DNA from: CAVPDE01 sp964580575
Lineage (GTDB): Bacteria > Desulfobacterota > DSM-4660 > Desulfatiglandales > HGW-15
DNA: 7,393 nt
Direction: 5' to 3'
Assembly (NCBI GenBank): GCA_964580575.1
Contig: CAZOLJ010000136.1
Span: 1-7,393, forward strand
The notes beneath the pieces were generated by a model, which worked only from the letters and a program-made list of their open reading frames with translations, did no database searches and was not told the origin of the DNA. Shown piece by piece: positions 1-5,217 of the stretch; position 1 is the stretch's first letter; the number at the start of each line of letters is the position of its first letter. The position numbers and the translations under genes were made by a program.

Positions 1-34
1 TAAGTCGGAAGGCGGCCCGGTTTTTCAAGGTCAT
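1..34 (-). CDS. Start of an unidentified gene, truncated by the window edge
   Basis: Reading the minus strand from position 34, an ATG opens a frame that stays open to the window edge and gives MTLKNRAAFRL. A Shine-Dalgarno GGGAG (plus-strand CTCCC, 41-45) lies six bases before the ATG, which is ideal spacing and the main reason for calling a gene. Eleven residues are too few to assign a function. A basic stretch followed by hydrophobic residues can begin membrane-anchored sensors, but this is only a hint. The leader just upstream carries the GC-rich palindrome at 46-67. A possible promoter on the minus strand is TTGACA at 226-221 with CAAAAT at 202-197 (18-base spacer). Confidence 0.45.
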   Translation of the reverse strand, partial: MTLKNRAAFRL

Positions 35-45
35 GTCGATCTCCC

Positions 46-67
46 GGGGTGGGGTCGACCCCGCCCC
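46..67. repeat. GC-rich palindrome
   Basis: The core GGGGTCGACCCC (51-62) is a perfect 12-base palindrome. It is flanked by GGGG and CCCC that extend the symmetry across one T-G pair. It has no loop and no T-run, so it is a poor terminator. It lies just upstream of the ribosome-binding site of the minus-strand gene that starts at 34 and could be an operator for that gene. Confidence 0.45.
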
Positions 68-339
68 TATTTCCACCCTATAAAATCTGGATGGAAGGGT
101 CGTTATCCTCGATGGATTGAATTCCATTCATCGGCGCCCATTTGAACACTATGCGACCGACCGCGCTCCAGGCGTCTATTCCATGAGTAGGTCGTTATTT
201 TGTCAGCTAAGAATTATAATTGTCAATCCAAATATTGTGTGAGTCTCTTGGTTTCTTGTATCAACAAATCCTTGATGAACTCGCAAAAAGTCGCGTTCGC
301 CCTTCGATACCTTGGCCGCCTTTTCCCTCACTTTAACCC

Positions 340-368
340 TTGACACACAACGCGAAATCCCCTATGCT
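340..368 (+). promoter_or_regulatory. Sigma70-type promoter for the membrane-protein gene
   Basis: A perfect -35 box TTGACA (340-345) is followed after exactly 17 bases by TATGCT (363-368), four of six matches to TATAAT. Transcription would start near 375 and give a leader of about 200 bases before the gene at 573. No other plus-strand gene lies between, so the membrane-protein gene is the likely target. Confidence 0.55.
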
Positions 369-385
369 CGGCCTTCAATAAAGCG

Positions 386-438
386 AATTCTTATCAACTT
401 ATCAACTCAACTCACCATCAACTCAACTTATCAACCCT
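386..438 (+). repeat. G-free CAACT-repeat leader segment
   Basis: This stretch contains no G for 53 bases and repeats ATCAAC four times (393, 401, 417 and 430), with CTCAACT units between. It lies in the predicted 5' leader of the gene at 573, just downstream of the promoter. As RNA it would be largely unstructured and C/A/U-rich, a composition known to favour Rho loading or binding of single-strand RNA proteins. Any regulatory role is inference. Confidence 0.5.
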
Positions 439-572
439 GAAGACGAACCTCAGCATCGACAGCGAAAAGAAGCTGCGCCAGGTGCTCGAGGGGTAGGCCG
501 ACCGCTTGGGGTCTATGCATGCAGGCAAGGGTTTAGTCCTGAGGCCCTAGCGGGAGAAGAAGGAGCCATGCG

Positions 573-1187
573 ATGCTTGAAGAGCTGACTGAAACTCTGA
601 GGTCGTCCAGAACCGAAACTCTCGCCAAGGCCTTTTCGCGATGGGGTCGGAGCGGGTTCTGGGCGCTGGTGGTGATGGGGGCGCTCCCCCTGATCATCAC
701 GATCTACACGCTGGTCTTCACCGGCCGGCCCGCCGGCAGCACCCGTTCGGGGCTGCCCTTTGTCCAGTTCTTTTCGGCCGCCGGCCTGGTGCTCATGGTC
801 TTCCTGACCTTGTGGTTCCACCGTTACACCCGCATCGCGCAGCAGCTTCAGGATCCGGCCTCCCGGCCCTCCGAGTCTTCCCTGCGCCGGACCGTCTGGA
901 CCGGGGTGATGGCGGCAAGCATCGCCATTCTCTTCTCGATGCTGGTGCTGCTCTTCGAGGTGGGTACCCTGCTCTTCTATTTCCTGTCGGCCCCGCAGGC
1001 GGGCATACCCACCTTGCAGACCACGGCAGGAGCCGCGGTCGCCACCTGGGTGTCGGCAGTGGACATGATGAACCTGATGGCGGTGATCCTGACCTTGGGC
1101 GGGGAGATTTTCGCGCTGATCTTCGGGCTGCTGCTTCTCTTCCGAACCATTCAGGTGCCGGCGGAGCCGGCCAAGGGGTCCCACTGA
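573..1187 (+). CDS. Four-helix membrane protein, DUF3611-like
   Basis: The product is 204 residues and should sit in the inner membrane. Four hydrophobic helices are visible at about residues 28-49, 63-83, 109-138 and 164-190, separated by short loops. There is no cleavable signal peptide; a polar, charged stretch of about 27 residues precedes helix 1. The segment after helix 2 (RYTRIAQQLQ, then RPS) and the spacing of the helices resemble DUF3611, a membrane family of unknown function known mainly from cyanobacteria and plastids. That match is from memory and is moderate. The start at 573 is chosen because AAGGAG (560-565) lies seven bases upstream; the ATG at 568 is out of frame and stops after six codons. 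The promoter at 340-368 probably drives it as a single gene. A minus-strand frame over the same DNA lacks protein-like composition. Confidence 0.75.
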   Translation: MLEELTETLRSSRTETLAKAFSRWGRSGFWALVVMGALPLIITIYTLVFTGRPAGSTRSGLPFVQFFSAAGLVLMVFLTLWFHRYTRIAQQLQDPASRPSESSLRRTVWTGVMAASIAILFSMLVLLFEVGTLLFYFLSAPQAGIPTLQTTAGAAVATWVSAVDMMNLMAVILTLGGEIFALIFGLLLLFRTIQVPAEPAKGSH

Positions 1188-1542
1188 TCCGCGGGCCGGC
1201 GGCCGTTCGCTCAATCCCTCCTCCCCTCCCTTTTACAAAGGGAGGGATCGTCCCTCTTTAACAAAGAGGGGCGAGGGGAGATTTCACGAACCAGGTCGGT
1301 TCAATTGCGAAACGATTAATGCCTCCTGGCCGCAATGCGCCTCCCGTCCGGCGGTTATGATAAATATCATCTGTATCCGCCAAGACCCGTTCGATGGGAT
1401 TCGTCCGGAAAATCTGCCCATACATCTGCTTCATGCTGCAGAATGACCACGTACGCGTACACGCCCTGGAAGTCTCCATAACCTCTACTTTGGAAAGCAT
1501 GACATGATACCCGGATGTTAAGCGAGAGCAGGGGGTAACCCT
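1188..1542. other. Gene-free stretch with hairpin repeat and degraded DNA
   Basis: No intact gene is visible. The left part is the tandem-hairpin repeat at 1213-1284. The rest, about 1285-1515, has only short frames without ribosome-binding sites. On the minus strand a frame around 1370-1465 reads YAYVVILQHEADVWADFPD, faintly like the start of a HicB-type antitoxin, then ends in unrelated residues; I regard this as a possible decayed remnant only. The right edge runs into the tRNA-Ser remnant beginning near 1516. The whole stretch looks like scar tissue between the membrane-protein gene and the fusion gene. Confidence 0.5.
1213..1284. repeat. Tandem-hairpin intergenic repeat element
   Basis: Two adjacent hairpins are visible. 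The first pairs CCCTCCCTTT (1224-1233) with AAAGGGAGGG (1237-1246) around a TAC loop, ten perfect base pairs. The second pairs CCCTCTTT (1252-1259) with AAAGAGGG (1263-1270) around AAC, eight base pairs. The flanks, AATCCCTCC on the left and GGGGAGATTT on the right, are imperfect inverted repeats, so the whole unit is nearly palindromic. This is the look of REP- or MITE-like repeats that are scattered between genes. It lies between the end of the membrane-protein gene and the end of the fusion gene, so it could also act as a two-way terminator or mRNA stabiliser, although no long T-run follows. Confidence 0.65.
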
Positions 1543-1575
1543 CTACCTCGGGTTCGAATCCCGATCTCTCCGCCA
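1516..1575 (+). pseudogene. 3' remnant of a serine-type tRNA gene, possible att site
   Basis: The right end is a perfect tRNA 3' end: T-stem TCGGG (1548-1552), loop TTCGAAT (1553-1559), T-stem CCCGA (1560-1564), acceptor strand TCTCTCC (1565-1571), discriminator G, and encoded CCA (1573-1575). Before it lies a long variable region (1527-1547) with a short stem AGGG/CCCT, the class II form typical of tRNA-Ser. TGTTAAGCGAG (1516-1526) matches the anticodon loop and 3' stem of tRNA-Ser(GCT) except for one base in the anticodon. No GGAGAGA acceptor strand, D-arm or 5' anticodon stem is found upstream, so it cannot be a working tRNA. A 3' half starting at the anticodon loop is what integrases that target tRNA genes usually duplicate. 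A decayed tRNA gene is the alternative. Confidence 0.75.
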
Positions 1576-3876
1576 TATCGTTCCATCCCTCGTATCCGTC
1601 ACCTCGATGCCCATGCTCTTGAGCTCCTGACGAATCCGGTCGGAAGTTTCCCAGTCCTTGGCTTTTCGGGCGGCTTCCCTTTTCTGAATCAGGCTTTCAA
1701 CCGCTGCGTCCACCTGGGGCGACTCGAGGTCCATGATCTCCAGGACCGAGTTGACGGCGCCCAGGGCTTCTTTCACTCGCTGCTTGTCTTCCTGAGAGAG
1801 TCCCTTCTGATCGACGATGCGGTGAACGTCCCGCGCAAACTCGAACAGGGCAGCCAGGGCCTGCGAGGTGTTGAGATCGTCATCCATGGCCTCGGAGAAC
1901 TCGTGGTTGAGGTTGTAGACCGCCTGGTCCATTTCAGGATTGGTTTCACCGGAACGGCAGAAGAAGACTTTCTTGATGAATTTGTCCAGGTTGGACAGAG
2001 TCTTCTTCGCATGGTCCAGCTTGGCCAGAGAAAAGGAGATAGGCTTGTTGTAATGATGGCTGATGAGCCAGTAGCGGATTTCTCTCCCCGTGTAACCCTT
2101 CTTCAGAAGGTTCTTGATCGTGGTGTCCTCGCGTTCCTTGCCGTCAGCCGGCTTTTTTCCGTCCACCATGACCAGTTCATGATGCAGAAAGTAATTGGCC
2201 AATGGTTTTCCGGTGATGGCTCTGCCAAGGGCGATGGCGTTTTCGTGGTGAGGGAATACGAGGTCTGATCCTCCGGTGTGAATGTCATGGGTGTCGCCCA
2301 GAAATTTTATGGCCATGACCGGGCACTCAAGGTGCCAGCTGGGTCTCACGTTTCCCCACTTGGTCTGGAAGAAAATGCCCTTCTTGAGCTCGCTGAGTGT
2401 AGAACGCTTGAGAAGGGTGAAATCCCTGGGATTGCCCTTTTCATAGCGTTCGAGGTCCACGGTTTTGCCCAAATGCATCTTGTCCAGGTCGATTCTGGAG
2501 AGTTTCCCGTAATCTCTGAATCGGGAAATGTCAAAATAGAGGGAGCGGAATTTCTCATAGGCGTACCCTTTGTCGAGGAGTTTGCCGGAAAACTGGATCA
2601 TATCCTCGATGTGCTCGCTCGCTTTGGGATAGGCTGTCGCCTTCTTGACGAGGAGGCAATCCAGATCCTCCAGAAATCCCATATAGTATTTCCCCGTAAA
2701 CTCCTTGAGACCCACTCCTTCCTTTTCCGCGCCTTCAATGGTTCGGTCGTCAATGTCCGTCACGTTCACCACGTGGGTGACCTCATACCCCTTGTACTCG
2801 AGGGTGCGGCGGATCAGATCCGAGAAAACAAGCTGCCGGGCTTGCCCGATGTGCAGGTCCTGGCAGAGCGTGGGGCCGCAGCTGTAAAGGGTGACTCGGT
2901 TTTCCTGAAGGGGAACGAAAGCGTCCTTTCTGCGCGTGAGGGTGTTGTACAGGCAAAGGCCCGAGGTCTTCCGGTCCACGAAGAGAGAAGTGCTCAGGTA
3001 GCGTTCCCCTCCGTCGGGTAAAATCACGACGATCCGCCCCTCTTTCATTTCCCGGGCGAGCTTCAGAGCCACAGCCATGGCCGCGCCGGCACTCATGCCA
3101 ACGAAAAGGCCTTCTTTTTTTGCAAGGAGCCTGGCGGTTTCATACGCCTCTCCGTCGTCGATGTGGACAATCCTGTCTGCCCTCTTCCGGTCGTAGATCC
3201 CGGGCGGATAGGATTCCTTCATGTTCTTGAGACCCTGGATCTTGTGTCCCATGTAGGGTTCCACGCCGATGATCTGAACAGCAGGCTTGACCTCTTTGAA
3301 ACGCCGGGAAAGCCCCATGAGCGTGCCTGTGGTGCCCATGCTGGCCACGATCATGTCCAGCTCGCCGCCCGTCTGCTCCCATATTTCCTCGGCGGTTCCG
3401 TGGTAGTGGGAAAGCCAGTTTGCATCGTTGTTGAACTGGTCGGCCAGCCAGAACTTCTGAGGTTCTTCCCTGGCAAAGCTGTAGACCAGTTCAATGGATC
3501 CATCCGTTCCCATGTGAGCGGGTGTGAACTGAAGATCCGCGCCCATGGCTTTCAGGATCTTTTTCCGCTCGTCGCTCACCGCTTCGGACATCACCAGGAG
3601 GACACGGTACCCCTTGACGGCGGCCACGAGAGACAACCCGATACCTGTGTTTCCGCTCGTGGCCTCCAGAATGATCTTGTCCTTGGTCAGCTCGCCGGTT
3701 CTTTCCGCCTCTTCGATCATGTAAAAGGCCGGCCTGTCTTTTACGGAGCCGCCGGGATTGAAGGACTCGAGTTTTGCCATGATCTGAACGTTCCGGTTGG
3801 AATTCAACTGACGGATAGGCACAAGGGGCGTCCAGCCGATGTGGTCAAGAACATTGTTGTGCTGCTTCTTGGGCAA
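1543..3876 (-). CDS. cysS: Fused CysM-type cysteine synthase and CysRS-like protein
   Basis: This is a 777-residue cytoplasmic fusion. Residues 1-300 are a complete PLP-dependent cysteine synthase: PLP lysine K46 in NPGGSVKDR, TSGNTG at 73-78, phosphate loop GTTGT at 181-185 and PDGGERYLST at 287-296. The short form with PPGIYD is closest to CysM. Residues 307-777 align over the length of class I CysRS (E. coli: 461), with HIGQ at 342-345, cysteine/zinc residues C333, C518 and H543, W514, and a C-terminal anticodon domain. By family knowledge it would make cysteine from an activated serine and load it on tRNA-Cys. Odd points: KMSKS is replaced by KPADGK (575-580), KIIK by RTIE (378-381), and the fourth zinc ligand by A547. 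The start is TTG at 3876, preceded by GGAGAG; an upstream in-frame TTG at 3939 lacks such support. The last ten codons lie in the tRNA-Ser remnant. Function as a true CysRS is uncertain. Confidence 0.93.
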   Translation of the reverse strand: MPKKQHNNVLDHIGWTPLVPIRQLNSNRNVQIMAKLESFNPGGSVKDRPAFYMIEEAERTGELTKDKIILEATSGNTGIGLSLVAAVKGYRVLLVMSEAVSDERKKILKAMGADLQFTPAHMGTDGSIELVYSFAREEPQKFWLADQFNNDANWLSHYHGTAEEIWEQTGGELDMIVASMGTTGTLMGLSRRFKEVKPAVQIIGVEPYMGHKIQGLKNMKESYPPGIYDRKRADRIVHIDDGEAYETARLLAKKEGLFVGMSAGAAMAVALKLAREMKEGRIVVILPDGGERYLSTSLFVDRKTSGLCLYNTLTRRKDAFVPLQENRVTLYSCGPTLCQDLHIGQARQLVFSDLIRRTLEYKGYEVTHVVNVTDIDDRTIEGAEKEGVGLKEFTGKYYMGFLEDLDCLLVKKATAYPKASEHIEDMIQFSGKLLDKGYAYEKFRSLYFDISRFRDYGKLSRIDLDKMHLGKTVDLERYEKGNPRDFTLLKRSTLSELKKGIFFQTKWGNVRPSWHLECPVMAIKFLGDTHDIHTGGSDLVFPHHENAIALGRAITGKPLANYFLHHELVMVDGKKPADGKEREDTTIKNLLKKGYTGREIRYWLISHHYNKPISFSLAKLDHAKKTLSNLDKFIKKVFFCRSGETNPEMDQAVYNLNHEFSEAMDDDLNTSQALAALFEFARDVHRIVDQKGLSQEDKQRVKEALGAVNSVLEIMDLESPQVDAAVESLIQKREAARKAKDWETSDRIRQELKSMGIEVTDTRDGTIWRRDRDSNPR

Positions 3877-3882
3877 GGGGAT

Positions 3883-3888
3883 CTCTCC
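3883..3888 (-). promoter_or_regulatory. Ribosome-binding site deciding the TTG start
   Basis: On the minus strand GGAGAG lies six bases before the TTG at 3876-3874. Homology to cysteine synthases also begins just after this TTG (VLDHIGWTPLVP). The 21 residues that an upstream start would add are hydrophobic and unrelated to the family. Confidence 0.7.
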
Positions 3889-3923
3889 AGAAAGGATGGT
3901 GCTGGATAAAAACACAAAATAAT

Positions 3924-3953
3924 AATTTATGACAATCAAGGCCCTGGTTGCAA
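3924..3953 (-). promoter_or_regulatory. Candidate promoter of the fusion gene
   Basis: Reading leftward, TTGCAA (3953-3948) is followed by 17 bases and ATAAAT (3930-3925), in an AT-rich patch inside the 171-base divergent gap between the fusion gene and the epimerase gene. The boxes match the sigma70 consensus only partly. No riboswitch or T-box structure is evident in the leader. Confidence 0.35.
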
Positions 3954-4047
3954 CAGATTACTGTGAAAGGAGAATGAGAATTCCTTGACTCGGGTCTGTC
4001 GGAAATGGTAGGCACAGGTTTGCTTTTTTTCGAAAGCGGAGGCTCTC

Positions 4048-5007
4048 ATGAGGATTCTGGTTACCGGCGGGGCAGGGTTCATCGGTTCCAATGTGGTGGA
4101 TGGGTACATCCGGGAAGGTCATGACGTCGTGGTCGTCGACAACCTTTTTACAGGCAAGAAGTCTAACCTGAACCCAAAGGCGACTTTTTACGAGATGGAC
4201 ATTCGCTCTCCGGAAATCCGGGAGATCTTTGAGCGGGAAAAGCCTGAAGTCCTGAATCATCATGCAGCCCAAATCAGTGTTCCTGCATCGGTTTCTGATC
4301 CCCTTTTTGATGCGGATGTCAACCTGAGGGGATTCCTGAACCTCCTTGAGAATGCGGTCAGCCACAAAACGAGAAAAGTGATCTTCATTTCCTCAGGAGG
4401 GGCCATTTACGGAGAGGCGGAAGAGTATCCCACGTCTGAGAAGTATTTGCCGAAGCCCCTTTCTCCTTATGCGATATCGAAATTCTGTTCGGAGCACTAC
4501 CTTGCCTATTACAGGCATCAGCACGGGCTCGAATACACGATCTTGAGGTATGCGAACGTCTACGGGCCTCGCCAGATCCCGCACGGGGAGGCAGGGGTGG
4601 TGAGCATTTTTATGACCAACCTTTTGGAGGGGAAGCCTTCCATCTTGAATCACTTTCCGGACGAACCCAAGGGCATGATTCGGGACTATTGCTTTGTCGG
4701 GGATGTGGTGAAAGCGAATCTCAAGGCTCTCACGCAGGGTGAGGGTGATTTTTTCAACATCGGGACCGGGAAGGAAACTAAGACTCAGGACCTTCACAAC
4801 GTCATTTATGATGCCGTGAGGGAAATCAAGCCCGGCCTCCCTCAGGCTCTCTCTCGCCTTTCTGCGCAGGCGGCCAGGCCGGGAGACATCAGGAGAAGTT
4901 GTCTGGTGGTGGGCAAAGCAAAGGACGGCCTGGGGTGGGTTCCTGAAACCCTTCTGGGGCAGGGTATTCGGCAGACCCTTGAATGGTGGCTCAGGGAAAA
5001 AAACTAG
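4048..5007 (+). CDS. NAD-dependent sugar-nucleotide epimerase (GalE-like)
   Basis: The product is 319 residues, the usual size for extended short-chain dehydrogenases acting on nucleotide sugars. The Rossmann motif GGAGFIG (7-13) and acidic D31 after the second strand indicate NAD binding. The catalytic site is visible as SSGGAIYGE (S116 region), Y141 and K145 in SPYAISK. RDYCFVGDV (212-220) and RPGD (277-280) are the substrate-domain motifs seen in UDP-glucose 4-epimerases and related enzymes. It probably interconverts UDP-hexoses for cell-surface polysaccharide, but dehydratases and other epimerases of this family share these motifs, so the substrate is not settled. GGAGG five bases before the ATG supports the start. 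It is divergent from the fusion gene and is followed by the groE promoter only 28 bases after its stop, so it looks like a single gene. A TTGACT at 3985-3990 could be its -35 box, but no good -10 follows. Confidence 0.9.
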   Translation: MRILVTGGAGFIGSNVVDGYIREGHDVVVVDNLFTGKKSNLNPKATFYEMDIRSPEIREIFEREKPEVLNHHAAQISVPASVSDPLFDADVNLRGFLNLLENAVSHKTRKVIFISSGGAIYGEAEEYPTSEKYLPKPLSPYAISKFCSEHYLAYYRHQHGLEYTILRYANVYGPRQIPHGEAGVVSIFMTNLLEGKPSILNHFPDEPKGMIRDYCFVGDVVKANLKALTQGEGDFFNIGTGKETKTQDLHNVIYDAVREIKPGLPQALSRLSAQAARPGDIRRSCLVVGKAKDGLGWVPETLLGQGIRQTLEWWLREKN

Positions 5008-5035
5008 GACCGTCATGTAATTTTTCAGGGTCCTC

Positions 5036-5063
5036 TTGACATCCTAACCATCGCAATTAATTT
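5036..5063 (+). promoter_or_regulatory. Likely vegetative promoter of groESL
   Basis: A perfect -35 TTGACA (5036-5041) is followed after 16 bases by TAATTT (5058-5063), in an AT-rich segment. This gives a leader of about 145 bases before groES. I looked for the CIRCE inverted repeat bound by HrcA (TTAGCACTC and its complement) and for a sigma32-type CTTGAA/CCCCAT pair, and found neither in 5008-5217. Confidence 0.45.
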
Positions 5064-5091
5064 AACTAATCAAACTGGAAAGGGTTGGTAC

Positions 5092-5132
5092 TGACTGCGG
5101 TTCCTGGCGGGAGACAGCCGAGGGGTGAGTCG
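5092..5132 (+). promoter_or_regulatory. Possible structured element in the groES leader
   Basis: In the predicted 5' leader, GACT (5093-5096) can pair with AGTC (5128-5131). Inside it CGGTT (5098-5102) pairs with AGCCG (5116-5120), and TCC can pair with GGA in the loop. No T-run follows, so it is not a terminator. It could be an RNA thermometer-like or stabilising hairpin, but it does not reach the ribosome-binding site at 5202-5208. Chance folding is possible. Confidence 0.25.
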
Positions 5133-5217
5133 CTTTGATTAGAGAGTTCGGCTTTTGCCTTTTCAAATAGTGTCATTTCATCAATAGATTGAACCTAAAC
5201 GGGAGGAGATGAGGAAA

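Larger units (their letters stand above)
35..572. other. Intergenic region with promoters, short repeats and a long leader
   Basis: I see no convincing gene here. From left to right it holds the ribosome-binding site of the leftward gene (41-45), a GC-rich palindrome (46-67), and an AT-rich patch with TTGTCA repeated at 200-205 and 220-225 around the palindrome AATTATAATT (212-221). A conspicuous 21-base motif at 272-292 begins TTGATGAACT and may belong to a dispersed repeat. A sigma70-type promoter pointing right follows at 340-368, then a G-free CAACT-repeat leader (386-438). A short open stretch at 437-496 reads LKTNLSIDSEKKLRQVLEG and then stops. It has no ATG or ribosome-binding site and may be a gene remnant or chance. 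Confidence 0.6.

Noticed and set aside
513..1214. A minus-strand protein opposite the membrane-protein gene
   Set aside because: Its composition is dominated by G, R, H, Q and E with no family resemblance, as expected for the antisense of a hydrophobic gene. The plus-strand gene has a promoter, a ribosome-binding site and clear membrane helices.
600..1515. A group I intron splitting the tRNA-Ser gene
   Set aside because: No 5' exon with GGAGAGA and a D-arm is found upstream, and the intervening DNA holds an unrelated intact gene.
1483..1575. A complete, functional tRNA-Ser gene
   Set aside because: GGAAAGC at 1492-1498 pairs at only five of seven positions with the acceptor strand, and no D-arm or matching 5' anticodon stem follows. 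TTGGAAAGCATG at 1490-1501 looks like a tRNA-Ser(GGA) anticodon loop, but its 5' stem does not pair and the variable region would be far too long.
1367..1576. A 69-residue minus-strand protein beginning MAERSGFEPE
   Set aside because: This start is the well-known artefact of translating the antisense of a tRNA 3' end; the rest runs through degraded DNA.
2278..3909. Long plus-strand frames across the fusion gene
   Set aside because: They mirror the codons of the minus-strand fusion gene and show no family motifs.
3877..3939. A 21-residue N-terminal extension of the fusion protein from TTG 3939
   Set aside because: It has no ribosome-binding site, is unrelated to cysteine synthases, and overlaps the likely promoter. 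TTG 3876 has GGAGAG at proper spacing.
5006..5034. Terminator hairpin after the epimerase gene (AGGACC/GGTCCT)
   Set aside because: The loop is 17 bases, the stem is only six pairs, and it overlaps the stop codon with no T-run after it.
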